Source of the DNA: CAYQQJ01 sp964419935
Lineage (GTDB): Bacteria > Pseudomonadota > Gammaproteobacteria > Pseudomonadales > Cellvibrionaceae
Direction: 5' to 3'
Length of the DNA: 37,947 bases
NCBI GenBank assembly: GCA_964419935.1
Contig: CAYQQJ010000033.1
Span: forward strand, 1 to 37,947
Made by a program: the position numbers and the translations under genes. A model generated the notes under the pieces. The model was not told the DNA's origin, ran no database searches, and saw only the letters and a program-made list of their open reading frames with translations. Shown here piece after piece: positions 25,522 to 33,990 of this stretch (its first letter is position 1; each line of letters starts with the position of its first letter).

Positions 25522-26715
25522 CTAGGTTCCCTTGCAGTAGTCAGCGCTCTGGGCGAAAACCGGCTTGAGACTATAGCCATTGCCGGTCAGGGTATTGAGC
25601 AGAGCGGTCACTTCAGAGCCATCCGGTTCTTGCAGACACACTGCGCGGAAGACCTTCTTTACCTGGCACTGAGCGAATGCGTCACTATGGGCCAGCTCCT
25701 TGCCCATGCTGCTGGCGCCACTGCCACTGCCCGGTAAATTGGGGTCCCAACCGAGTGTGCGGTTGATCCCCTCACGCCAGTAATTGTCCCATTGATCATC
25801 CGGCGTCACGTAGCCGTAGGGAAAGGTAGCACTGTTGATGTGGTATTTGGCTTTGACGCGGGTGCCGGTGGCCGGGTCGGTTTCACCGGGGGCGTTGTAG
25901 TCGAGGCTGCCGCTGTCCGGGTTACCGTCGTATACGAAATCGTAGTATGCGAACGCCTGTGCCAGAGGATCCATACCGGTGTGACAGGCGACGCAGTTAT
26001 TCAGGAAGACGCGGGCATCTCCACCGGGGCTACGGGAAACGTCCTGCCGAATGCGGTCCGGTGACAGGGTGGCATCCTTGACCTGCTCGAGATCCACACA
26101 CAAATGGTTCACCAATGTGAAACGGAAGTTGGCGCGGTTGGTACCGTCTATGAGAAAGGCTTTGGCGGCCGCGCGACTGGTCAAGACACCGGCTGTGGCT
26201 TCCACTGGCCGGCCCGTCACCACGGACTGGGGTTGTGCCACCAGTACATCCTGCAGGCTGGCGCCGGTGGACTCGAGGGTTTCATAGTGGGCATTGCTAC
26301 TGTTGGAATAAGGGGGATTGATGCCTTCACCCACGTAGAGAAGGTCCGCATACAACAGTTTGCGGAAGTCCTCGTCATCGCGCACCAGGCCGATTACCGT
26401 GGCAGTATAGTCATTGAGCGGCACAAACGCGGACCCGTCGCGATTGGTCCAGGGAGCGGCCCAGTTTTTCAGGGTCACGTTATAGAAGTTGTCGTTTTTC
26501 ATGGCGATCTGCGCCGCCTCCAGACCGTTGCCGTCGGCCTCCAGCACAGCAGCCATTTGTTTCAAAACGGCTTCTGTCGGAGGTACGCCGGCGAGGCGAT
26601 CGTGAATGCGCTTGGCCTGTTCCAGGCTACCGGCCTGTGTCCCAGCTGCCAGCGCGCAACACAGCCATAGAGTCACCGTAACGCAGCGGCACACCTGCAA
26701 CAGGGAATTTTTCAT
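25522..26715 (-). CDS. Exported single-CxxCH protein, planctomycete cytochrome-like
   Basis: A 397-residue protein; the start at 26715 follows GGAAAA and gives a signal peptide (about residues 1-27, ending GTQAG). The longer upstream frame lacks a signal. The haem motif is NNCVACHTGMDPLAQAFAYYDF, and the CxxCH-x2-DPL-F pattern strongly resembles the DUF1588-type motif of planctomycete PSD1 cytochromes. Upstream are FRKLLYADLLYVGEG and RANFRFTLVNHLCVDLEQVKDATL, also like those proteins. A Cys-rich tail includes CQVKKVFRAVCLQEP. Unlike real PSD1 proteins it is short, with only one CxxCH. It is the first gene of a leftward series with the LamG lipoprotein and DUF1501. Likely role: periplasmic electron transfer; partner and substrate are not known. 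Confidence 0.75.
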   Translation of the reverse strand: MKNSLLQVCRCVTVTLWLCCALAAGTQAGSLEQAKRIHDRLAGVPPTEAVLKQMAAVLEADGNGLEAAQIAMKNDNFYNVTLKNWAAPWTNRDGSAFVPLNDYTATVIGLVRDDEDFRKLLYADLLYVGEGINPPYSNSSNAHYETLESTGASLQDVLVAQPQSVVTGRPVEATAGVLTSRAAAKAFLIDGTNRANFRFTLVNHLCVDLEQVKDATLSPDRIRQDVSRSPGGDARVFLNNCVACHTGMDPLAQAFAYYDFVYDGNPDSGSLDYNAPGETDPATGTRVKAKYHINSATFPYGYVTPDDQWDNYWREGINRTLGWDPNLPGSGSGASSMGKELAHSDAFAQCQVKKVFRAVCLQEPDGSEVTALLNTLTGNGYSLKPVFAQSADYCKGT

Positions 26716-27199
26716 CGGATTTTCCGTCAATGGTAGCGTCAAGTGAAATGATGGAGCCAGGCGGATTATTGTGAGCTGCCTGCCTGTGCTGATACAAAAA
26801 GTGCGTGTATCGACATTATCCATTGGTTGAATTATGGCCGAAACGGCACTAATAGCTCGTGTCTTGCCGACGGAACCCACAACTTTTTACCAATTTGTCG
26901 ACATGGGTCACACTTAGCGGTTGCACTCAAGAATCGCCTGATACAGAAGCCGGACGAGAAGCCCGGCAACAACCCGCTGAGCGCAAACAGAAAGCAACCA
27001 TGTGGTTGAGTTCACAAGTCAGCCAGGCGGGAAGCAGCAAGCGCGCCAAGCAGGCGCTGCAAATACTATAATCGGGTACTATCTATCTATGGCGATTTAT
27101 GGCGACATTGCCAAGACGACGGGACTACAGACGTGCCACCTGACGAGGCATGACCGAATAGCTATAACGACTCCACATCGCTGATAACGGACTTTACGG
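26716..27199. other. Divergent intergenic region of the redox cluster
   Basis: This 484-base gap separates the leftward haem-protein series from the rightward HzsA-like series and should hold promoters for both. I see short direct repeats such as TATGGCGATTTATGGCGA near 27088-27105. Small open frames here lack convincing codon patterns or ribosome sites. No dyad resembling the GGTAAGGCCA motifs of the sugar locus is evident, suggesting separate control. Confidence 0.5.
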
Positions 27200-29998
27200 A
27201 TGGTCAAATCCTGCTCTTCACTCACGATTCTTCTGGGCTGTTGCCTGCTGTCCGCCTGCGATGCGACCAGTGGCAACAATGCCGCAGGCGGTGGGCAGAG
27301 CCCAGACCCGGTGGTGGTTGACCTGCCGATTGCCTACGTCGAGCGCGCCCTGCCTGTTGATGAGGACGGGCAAGCGGCGAGCGAGGAACTCCTCGATCCC
27401 GCCGCTTTTCATCCGGGAGCCAAGCTGATTCTGAAAGATCGAGCCCAAGCTTCTGCGCCAGAAACCAACATTACCGATTCAGCCTTTGCTACTTCAGAGG
27501 ATGAGCCCGCAGCGCTATACGATGTGAAAGACCTGGAAATTTCCGACGACGGTAGCAAGCTGCTGTTTGCCATGCGCGCACCGAAAATTGAAAACGCCGA
27601 CGACGATGAACAGCCCACCTGGAACATTTGGGAATATGACACCGAGCTGGACAGCCTGCGCCGCATCATCACCTCGGATATCACTGCTGAGCAGGGCGAG
27701 GATATCGCGCCTCATTACCTGCCCGATGGGCGCATCGTATTTTCCTCCACCCGCCAGCGCCGCACCCGGGCCATCCTGCTGGATGAAAACAAGCCCCAAT
27801 ACGCCGGGCTGACCGAGGATGGTCAACAGGAAGCCTTCGTCCTGCACGTGATGGACGAGGACGGACAGAACATTGAGCAGATTACCTTCAACCAGAGCCA
27901 CGACCTGCAGCCCACCGTGCTCGACGATGGCCGCATCGCCTATTTGCGCTGGGACAATTACGGCCGTCGTGACCGTTTGAGCCTGTACACGGTGAACCCG
28001 GACGGAACAGAACCCGGGCTCCTGTATGGCTACCACAGCCAGGAGACCGCCACAGCGGCGGACGGCGACCCCATTGAGGCGGCGTTTACGCACCCGCAAC
28101 CCATGCCCGATGGGCGCCTTCTGGTTATGCTCAAGCAACGGGAAGCTGGTCACTGGGGCGGAGAGCCGGTCGCAATCGACACCGCCAATTTTATCGATCT
28201 CAGCCAACCGGTTCCCGCCAACGCCGGTGATGAGGGTCCGGCGCAGGAGTCACTCGCCGCACTGCCGGTGTTGATCGACGGCGGCCCATCCCCCCACGGC
28301 TACTTCAACAGTGCCACGCCGCTGTTCGATGGCACCGGCCGCATGCTGGTGAGCTGGAGTCAGTGCCGCGTGATTGATCCGGCCACCGCACAACCCACCT
28401 TCTGCACCGACGAATTGCTTGATGACCCCGCTGTTGAGTCAGCTCCACCGCTGTATGGGTTGTGGGTGTACGACGCCACGGCGGAAACCCAGCTGCCGGT
28501 GGTATTGGCCGAAGAGGGGGTTATGGTGTCGGACCCGGTGGTGCTGGCGCCGCGCATTATTCCAGAGCACATTCCACCGGCAACCTGCGATGCGGATTGC
28601 GAAGCGCTCAAAACAGCCGGCGTGGGCGTGGTGCATATCCGCAGCGTCTATGACCTGGACGGCACAGATACAGCACCCAATGGCATTGCCGCAACGGCAG
28701 ATCCACTGCAAACCCCCGTGGCCGACCGACCCGCGCGGTTTCTGCGTATTCTCAAGCCCGTACCCATACCTGACGATGAAGTCGTGGACTTCGACAGCAG
28801 CGCATTTGGCGTCAGCGCCAATCAGCTGATGCGGGAAATTGTCGGCTACGTACCCATCGAGCCGGACGGCTCGGTGAAGTTTCAGGTGCCGGCGGATATC
28901 GCCTTCAGCTTTGCCGTACTCGATGCCGATGGACGCCGCATTGGCGGCCGTCACCGGAATTGGCTTACCGTGCAGGCGGGCGAAGTGCGCGAATGCAGCG
29001 GCTGCCACACCGCCAACAGTGAATTGCCCCATGGGCGACCGGATGCAGCGCTGCCATCGGCCAACGCCGGTGCGCCAGCTACAGGCGTCAACTTTATCAA
29101 CACCCAGCTGGTCGACGAATTCGGCACGCCAGAAACCGGGCCCGCTATGAGCCAGACCATGGCGGAGTATTACAGCAGCCTGAACGGCCCGCGCACCCCC
29201 AGCATGGACATCGAGTTTAGGGACGAATGGACCGATCCTGCGGCCGCTGCCAAAGCTGACAGCTTTACCCTGAGTTATGCCGCTATTGCGCAACAACACC
29301 GCATTCAACCTGAAACGCAGCAAAGCAGTCCGCCGGAAAACTGCCCTGCGCTGCCCGAAGCACCACCGGTCTGGACCGCGCCTGCCGCCAATTGCACGAG
29401 TGCCAACTGGAATAGTCTGTGTCGCACCGTCATCCATTATCCCGAGCACATTCACCCGCTGTGGGAAGCAGACCGCCGCACCTGTGACGAGAGCATGAAC
29501 GTCGTTACGAACCATACCTGCACCAGCTGCCACAGCGAACAGGGTGCCCTGGGTTCACAAGTGCCTGCCGGCCAGCTCGACCTGACCGGCGGCCCCTCTG
29601 ATGCGAACATCCTGCACATGACCTCCTACCAGGAGCTATTGGCTGGCGACACCGAGCAGATACTGGACGATGAAGGCAATCTGACAGAACGCGTGGAATT
29701 CGTCGAAACCGGCGAATTCCAGGTGGATGCCGACGGCAATCTGGTGCTGGATGAAAATGGTGACCCCATACCGATTACTGTGCCTGTGACCTTTCCTGTG
29801 CCACAATCCATGTCGGTCAACGGTGCTCGCGCCAGCAACCGCTTTTTTGCGCGGTTCGACGGCACGCTCGGGCCGGATGAACCCAATACCGTCGACCATA
29901 CCGGAATGCTGAGCCCGGACGAGTTGAAACTGATTGCGGAATGGCTCGACATCGGCGGCCAGTATTACAACAATCCCTTTGATGCCCCCGTTAACTAG
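27200..29998 (+). CDS. HzsA-like beta-propeller lipoprotein with two CxxCH haem motifs
   Basis: A 932-residue lipoprotein (lipobox LSAC, Cys21). Residues about 100-330 are a beta-propeller with TolB/WD-type blades (EISDDGSKLLFAMRAP, HYLPDGRIVFSSTRQ, TVLDDGRIAYLRWDNYG). A segment, MREIVGYVPIEPDGSVKFQVPADIAFSFAVLDADG, precedes the first haem site ECSGCH (Cys599, Cys602, His603). The second, HTCTSCHSEQ, has Cys774, Cys777 and His778. The same layout, a propeller plus CxxCH after a DGS-VPAD strand, occurs in the HZS-alpha-like family. No HzsB or HzsC genes are present, so hydrazine synthesis is not implied. It is divergent from the haem protein series and 15 bases ahead of the SH3b-barrel gene. 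Proposed role: surface redox protein acting on an unknown substrate. Confidence 0.7.
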   Translation: MVKSCSSLTILLGCCLLSACDATSGNNAAGGGQSPDPVVVDLPIAYVERALPVDEDGQAASEELLDPAAFHPGAKLILKDRAQASAPETNITDSAFATSEDEPAALYDVKDLEISDDGSKLLFAMRAPKIENADDDEQPTWNIWEYDTELDSLRRIITSDITAEQGEDIAPHYLPDGRIVFSSTRQRRTRAILLDENKPQYAGLTEDGQQEAFVLHVMDEDGQNIEQITFNQSHDLQPTVLDDGRIAYLRWDNYGRRDRLSLYTVNPDGTEPGLLYGYHSQETATAADGDPIEAAFTHPQPMPDGRLLVMLKQREAGHWGGEPVAIDTANFIDLSQPVPANAGDEGPAQESLAALPVLIDGGPSPHGYFNSATPLFDGTGRMLVSWSQCRVIDPATAQPTFCTDELLDDPAVESAPPLYGLWVYDATAETQLPVVLAEEGVMVSDPVVLAPRIIPEHIPPATCDADCEALKTAGVGVVHIRSVYDLDGTDTAPNGIAATADPLQTPVADRPARFLRILKPVPIPDDEVVDFDSSAFGVSANQLMREIVGYVPIEPDGSVKFQVPADIAFSFAVLDADGRRIGGRHRNWLTVQAGEVRECSGCHTANSELPHGRPDAALPSANAGAPATGVNFINTQLVDEFGTPETGPAMSQTMAEYYSSLNGPRTPSMDIEFRDEWTDPAAAAKADSFTLSYAAIAQQHRIQPETQQSSPPENCPALPEAPPVWTAPAANCTSANWNSLCRTVIHYPEHIHPLWEADRRTCDESMNVVTNHTCTSCHSEQGALGSQVPAGQLDLTGGPSDANILHMTSYQELLAGDTEQILDDEGNLTERVEFVETGEFQVDADGNLVLDENGDPIPITVPVTFPVPQSMSVNGARASNRFFARFDGTLGPDEPNTVDHTGMLSPDELKLIAEWLDIGGQYYNNPFDAPVN

Positions 29999-30013
29999 AG
30001 GCGATGCCCCGCA

Positions 30014-30817
30014 GTGCTTGATGGAACCGAACTGACAATCTGTAGGCGCGTGCTGCGCGGGGCCATCGTCATCCTGCTGACCGCTCTGGCGCCGGTGGTA
30101 ATTGCCGCTGACACCGCCAACGAGCTTCCGGAGTTTGCCGAAATGCCGGGCATAACGGTAACGGTCGCGGCACCCTACGTGGATATGCACACCGGCCCGG
30201 GACGCGGCTACCCGATCTTTCATGTAGTTGAACGCCGCGAGGCGCTGCGCCTGCTCAAGCGGCGGACCGACTGGTACAAAGTCATCACCAGCGAGGGCAA
30301 AACCGGTTGGGTCGCGCGGGCAGCGCTGCACAACTCACTAGCCGCCGATGGCGTGCCGCTGGATTTTGCCGACACCGGCTGGCAAGGCTATCGCGAGCAG
30401 CGCTGGGAACTCGGCCTGCAGGGTGGCGACTTTTCCGGCGCGCACGCCATGGGCGTGTACCTGGGTTACCGCATGACGGACAACCTGTCCGCTGAACTTC
30501 ACTACACCCAGGCGTTTGGCGATTTCTCCGACAACAAGCTGGGCAGCCTCAACATTGTTCACCGGCCCTTCCCGGAATGGCGCCTGGTGCCATTTTTCAG
30601 CCTGGGGGTCGGCACGGTCAAAACCTCCCCCAGTGCCACACTGGTGGAAACCGAGGATCGGCAAGACAACTTGCTCAGCGTCGGCGGTGGCGTGGTTTTT
30701 TATATCACCGAGCGATTTTCACTGCGCGCCGACTACAATCACCACACCCTGTTAACCACCCGCGAAAATAATGAAGAGGTTGATGAATGGAAAGCTGGCT
30801 TCAGCGTATCGTTTTAG
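30014..30817 (+). CDS. SH3b domain fused to an outer-membrane beta-barrel
   Basis: A 267-residue protein with an N-terminal signal peptide (ending VVIAA). Residues about 45-115 form a bacterial SH3 domain (VTVAAPYVDMHTGPGRGYPIFHVVERREALRLLKRRTDWYKVITSEGKTGWV). After a short linker, residues about 125-267 are a small barrel with alternating strands (RWELGLQGGDFSGAHAMGVYLGYRM, LRADYNHHTLL) ending in Phe, the outer-membrane insertion signal. SH3b domains bind peptidoglycan, so the fusion could tie a barrel to the wall. Start choice is weak: GTG 30014 has GAGG about 12 bases upstream; GTG 30050 is an alternative. The end overlaps the next gene by 31 bases. No orthologue with a known function is recognised. 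Confidence 0.75.
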   Translation: MLDGTELTICRRVLRGAIVILLTALAPVVIAADTANELPEFAEMPGITVTVAAPYVDMHTGPGRGYPIFHVVERREALRLLKRRTDWYKVITSEGKTGWVARAALHNSLAADGVPLDFADTGWQGYREQRWELGLQGGDFSGAHAMGVYLGYRMTDNLSAELHYTQAFGDFSDNKLGSLNIVHRPFPEWRLVPFFSLGVGTVKTSPSATLVETEDRQDNLLSVGGGVVFYITERFSLRADYNHHTLLTTRENNEEVDEWKAGFSVSF

Positions 30818-31431
30818 CGTCCCTGCTCGCAGCCGGCGCTCCGTTCGCACTCGCACAAACGGACGACGACACAGCGCTCGACGCGATTATTGATCCGGGC
30901 CTTGAGCGGCGCGTCATTCGTGAAGACCGCATTGACAGCGAAAACTTCGAAGCCGGTTTTTTTGCCGGCGTGATGAATGTGGAGGATTTCGGCAGCAACA
31001 ATGTCTACGGTGCGCGCCTGGCCTACCACATCAGCGAAGACTTTTTTCTGGAGGGCTTGTACGGACAAACCGAAACATCAGAAACCAGTTATGAAACCCT
31101 GAGCGGTTCCACCCAGTTGTTGACCGACAGCCAACGCAAGTTGAAGTACTACAACCTCTCCCTCGGCATTACCATTCTTCCCGGCGAGGTGTTTGTCGGC
31201 AAAATGGCATTCAACACCAACTATTACATTATTGCCGGCGCCGGCAATACAGAATTCGCCGAGGATGAATATTTCACCTATAACTTCGGCGGTGGCTTCC
31301 GCTTCTTTGCCACCGATTGGCTGGCGTTGCGCGTGGATGTCCGCAACCATGTGTTTTCCCACAGCCTGCTCGGGGAGGAAAAAGAAATTCAGAATCTGGA
31401 AACCCATTTAGGCGCGACGATTTATTTTTGA
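30787..31431 (+). CDS. Outer-membrane beta-barrel protein
   Basis: 214 residues with a signal peptide (ending FALAQ) and GAGG 7 bases before the ATG. The mature part begins with an acidic segment (TDDDTALDAIIDPGLERRVIRE), followed by eight or so amphipathic strands: FEAGFFAGVMNVEDFG, YGARLAYHISEDFFLEGLYGQ, YYNLSLGITILPGE, NYYIIAGAGNTEF, YNFGGGFRFFATDWLALRVDVR. It ends LGATIYF, a terminal aromatic residue typical of barrels. It resembles a family of outer-membrane barrels seen in myxobacteria and some gammaproteobacteria beside TlpA/DUF4266/DUF3570 genes. It overlaps the SH3b-barrel gene by 31 bases, so they are co-translated. After this gene comes a 650-base repeat-filled gap before the TlpA gene. 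Confidence 0.8.
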   Translation: MESWLQRIVLASLLAAGAPFALAQTDDDTALDAIIDPGLERRVIREDRIDSENFEAGFFAGVMNVEDFGSNNVYGARLAYHISEDFFLEGLYGQTETSETSYETLSGSTQLLTDSQRKLKYYNLSLGITILPGEVFVGKMAFNTNYYIIAGAGNTEFAEDEYFTYNFGGGFRFFATDWLALRVDVRNHVFSHSLLGEEKEIQNLETHLGATIYF

Positions 31432-31533
31432 TTTTGCTCGCTTGTTATTAACGCGGCAAGCTTGGCTGTCGGGTTACGACGCTCGCAGAGCTCGCATCTA
31501 GCCCGACCTACGGGTCATGTTCTTTTTCGAAGT

Positions 31534-31805
31534 CTAGGGAACCTCTGATTAAGTCCCTGCGGTCTCTGGCTTACAGGAATTTTTGCTGGCAAGGCGCGCG
31601 ACTGAGTCGGGCTGGTTGCCCGTCGAATGAGCGCAACGCCGCCAGCGAGAATTCCTGCAAGCCCCGAAGGGCGCTGCCTGGCGCGGGCACTCTCGGCGTT
31701 GGCAATCTTACTAAGGGCTACGGCCATAAGCTGCGATTGCCGCCTTGAGATTGCCTCGCGCCAGATTGCGCAGAGACCACAGGGACTTAATCAGAGGTTC
31801 CCTAG
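31534..31805. mobile_element. MITE-like element with 35-bp terminal inverted repeats
   Basis: The left end 31534-31568 and right end 31771-31805 are inverted copies with one mismatch in 35 (GGGAACCTCTGATTAAG then TCCCTG and GGTCTCTG). Both ends begin with CTAG, which fits a 4-base YTAR target duplication of the IS5 group. The 272-base unit has no transposase, and its 200-base interior contains no convincing gene. It is thus a non-autonomous element, mobilised in trans or a fossil. It lies between the beta-barrel genes and the TlpA gene. Confidence 0.8.
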
Positions 31806-31828
31806 TGTTAGTCGAGTGCACTAAAGTA

Positions 31829-31936
31829 GTTTGTCGTCGGGGATAAAGCTTTTGAAACCCTCGCGGCAGGGACGCCGCGGGGGAGCCACAGGGACGTGTT
31901 TATGCGTTTTCAAAAGCTTTATCCCCGATGACAAAC
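31829..31936. repeat. Palindromic intergenic repeat (type A)
   Basis: The arm 31829-31857 and its inverted copy 31908-31936 match at 28 of 29 positions (core GGGGATAAAGCTTTTGAAA). The 50-base loop contains GGGGGAGCCACAGGGACG, which also resembles the loop of the repeat at 35286-35570. It forms a long stem and abuts the MITE. The stem lacks a T-run. Confidence 0.8.
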
Positions 31937-32083
31937 GGTTCGAAGCCCAATACCGCATTTATCGTATGGAGGCAATTCGCCCGATAAAGTTAATTGTCGA
32001 GTTAATCTTTTTGACGGCTTGAAACAAGCAACATCCATTTCTGCAAATTCAGTAGTATGTTTAACCACGGAGAATGACATTCC

Positions 32084-32569
32084 ATGAAATTATTTGCTTC
32101 AACCCTGTTGTGTTTACTGCTCGCGGTGTCGGTGCAGGCTCGGGAGCTGTCGGGTCCCGCGCCGGATTTCACGCTCAAATCGAATCAAGACAAAAATATT
32201 CGCCTTAAGGAACTGCGCGGCCAAGTAGTGATGCTGAACTTCTGGGCATCCTGGTGCGGCCCCTGCCGGCAGGAAATGCCGCTGCTGGATGAAATCTACC
32301 AGCGTTACAATCCTGCTGGTTTCGTATTGTTGGGTGTGAACGTGGATGCGGACATCGAGCAGGCCAATAGTTTGCTCAAGGAAATTCCCGTGAGCTTCCC
32401 AGTCGTTTACGATACTGACAGCAAAGTCAGCGAAGCCTACAAAGTCGATGCGATGCCCACCACCATTTTCATCGACCGCGACGGCCAGCTGCGTTACCTG
32501 CACCGGGGCTACAAAGCCGGCGATGAAGCAGAATACCGCAAACTGATCAAAGAGCTGATTCGCGAATGA
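32084..32569 (+). CDS. TlpA/ResA-like thioredoxin-fold protein
   Basis: A 161-residue exported thiol-disulfide protein. The signal peptide ends SVQA at residue 19; mature residues begin with PAPDFTLKSNQDKNIRLKELRGQVVMLNFWASWCGPC. The active site WCGPC has Cys58 and Cys61, and the conserved cis-Pro lies in DAMPTTIFIDRDG. The form (PDFTL, FWASWCGPCRQEMP, GVNVD) fits TlpA/ResA-type proteins that reduce haem-site cysteines or other periplasmic disulfides for c-type cytochrome assembly. Here it sits among several CxxCH proteins, so maturation of these is plausible. Its ATGA overlap with the DUF4266 gene means coupled translation. TlpA with DUF4266 and DUF3570 is a known recurring trio. The start follows GGAGA about 10 bases upstream. 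Confidence 0.93.
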   Translation: MKLFASTLLCLLLAVSVQARELSGPAPDFTLKSNQDKNIRLKELRGQVVMLNFWASWCGPCRQEMPLLDEIYQRYNPAGFVLLGVNVDADIEQANSLLKEIPVSFPVVYDTDSKVSEAYKVDAMPTTIFIDRDGQLRYLHRGYKAGDEAEYRKLIKELIRE

Positions 32570-32790
32570 AATCCGCACGCCACCTGATATTCACCCTGAT
32601 GGCGCTCGCCATTTGCGGCTGCAGTATTCAACCATGGGTGAAACCCTATGAACGGGATAACCTGGCGGATCCGATTATGGCATTTGATCGGGATCCGGTG
32701 GCGACCCGCTATATGAATCATGTGTATGACGCACGAGAAGCGGCCCGGGGAGCGGACGGCAGTGCCGGAGGTGGCTGTGGATGTAATTAA
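32566..32790 (+). CDS. DUF4266 small lipoprotein
   Basis: A 74-residue lipoprotein. The signal ends at ICGC (Cys19), then comes a fixed pattern: WVKPYERDNLADPIMAFD, ATRYMNHVYDAREAARGADG, and a GGGCGCN tail. This matches the DUF4266 family in order and length. The C-terminal GGGCGC suggests a metal or redox-linked site; the function is not established. It overlaps the TlpA gene by 4 bases and the DUF3570 gene by 14, so the three are tightly coupled. Confidence 0.9.
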   Translation: MKSARHLIFTLMALAICGCSIQPWVKPYERDNLADPIMAFDRDPVATRYMNHVYDAREAARGADGSAGGGCGCN

Positions 32791-33949
32791 GCTGAAGGTC
32801 TTAACCAAGCTGCAGACAGTAAAAAAAGGCCGCCGCCGATGGCTTGGAATATTGCTCTTGGGTCTTCCGGGCATAACCTTGGCGGCCGTGCTGCCGGCAG
32901 ATCGCGCCGATGTGCTGTATCACTCCTATGACGGCGGCGGCGTGACCATCAGCGGACCGTCGGTTTTGGTTCGCAAGGAGTTTGCCGATACCGTGTCCGT
33001 ATCTGCCAACTACTATGTGGACCGCGTCACCGGCGCATCCATTGACGTGGAGGCCACTGCCAGCGCCTATGTTGAAGAGCGAACCGAAACCAGCGTCGGT
33101 GTCGACTACCTGCACGACCGCACCTTGATGAGTTTGAGTTACAGCAACAGTAGCGAGAACGACTACGAAGCCAGGACAGTGGCCTTTGGCATCAGCCAGG
33201 ATTTTTTTGGTGACATGACCACCCTGTCCCTCGGCTACAGCCTTGGCGATGACGTTATCGGTCGCAACGACGATGCAACTTTCAGCGAAGAACTGCGACG
33301 CCAGCGTTTCAGCCTGAACCTGTCTCAGGTACTTACAAAAAACTGGATTGTCGCGTTGAATGCGGAATCTGTGGTAGATGAAGGTTTTCTGAATAATCCC
33401 TACCGCTCAGTGCGCTATCTCAACAACGGTAACGACTTTTACCAGCCCGAAGTCTATCCGGGTACGCGAAACAGCGACGCGTTTGCAGTGCGCTCCATGG
33501 TCTATTTGCCCTACCGCGCGGCGGTGAAAACCGAGCTGCGCAACTTCACCGACAGCTGGGGCATAGAGGCAAACCACATCAACCTGTCTTACACCCATCC
33601 GTTTGGTGATCGCTGGATATTTGAAGGCAAACTCCGCTATTACGAACAGACGCAAGCGGATTTCTACGCAGACCTGTTTCCCTTCTTCAACGCGCAGAAT
33701 TTTCTCGCACGGGACAAGGAACTCAGCACTTTCAACTCCATGAATTATGGATTAGGCGTCAGCTATGAGATAAGGTCGCCGTACCTAACCGCGTTTGATT
33801 CCAGCACCATCAACCTGTTCTGGGATCATATCGTGTTCGACTATGAGAATTTCCGCAATGTTCTGGTCACAGAAGCAGCGCCGGGCGAAGAGCCGCTTTA
33901 TTCGTTCAACGCCAACGTCATTCGTTTATTCGTTTCTTTTACCTATTGA
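32777..33949 (+). CDS. DUF3570 outer-membrane protein
   Basis: A 390-residue predicted beta-barrel. The start GTG 32777 is chosen because GGAGG lies 5 bases upstream and it gives a signal peptide (about residues 1-32, ending TLAA). The start of the mature part, VLPADRADVLYHSYDGGGVTISGPSVLVRKEF, is the DUF3570 hallmark. After it come many amphipathic strands (VSANYYVDRVTGASIDV, SLSYSNSSENDYEARTV, FSLNLSQVLTKNWIVALN) and a final FVSFTY. The family pairs with DUF4266 lipoproteins and thioredoxins in proteobacteria and myxobacteria; its task is unknown, though a channel for or partner of extracellular redox proteins has been suggested by neighbourhood. The frame could extend upstream but only by overlapping the DUF4266 gene. 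ApbE, sometimes found with this set, is not in the window. Confidence 0.88.
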   Translation: MDVIKLKVLTKLQTVKKGRRRWLGILLLGLPGITLAAVLPADRADVLYHSYDGGGVTISGPSVLVRKEFADTVSVSANYYVDRVTGASIDVEATASAYVEERTETSVGVDYLHDRTLMSLSYSNSSENDYEARTVAFGISQDFFGDMTTLSLGYSLGDDVIGRNDDATFSEELRRQRFSLNLSQVLTKNWIVALNAESVVDEGFLNNPYRSVRYLNNGNDFYQPEVYPGTRNSDAFAVRSMVYLPYRAAVKTELRNFTDSWGIEANHINLSYTHPFGDRWIFEGKLRYYEQTQADFYADLFPFFNAQNFLARDKELSTFNSMNYGLGVSYEIRSPYLTAFDSSTINLFWDHIVFDYENFRNVLVTEAAPGEEPLYSFNANVIRLFVSFTY

Positions 33950-33990
33950 AGCGCTCACCTTTTCAAGCAAGTCTCAGCAGGATTACTGCC

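Noticed and set aside
27200..29998. Anammox-type hydrazine synthesis
   Set aside because: Only an HzsA-like protein is present. No HzsB, HzsC or hydrazine dehydrogenase genes are near, and the rest of the window looks like a heterotrophic gammaproteobacterium.
31534..31805. Complete insertion sequence
   Set aside because: The interior is about 200 bases and holds no transposase frame.
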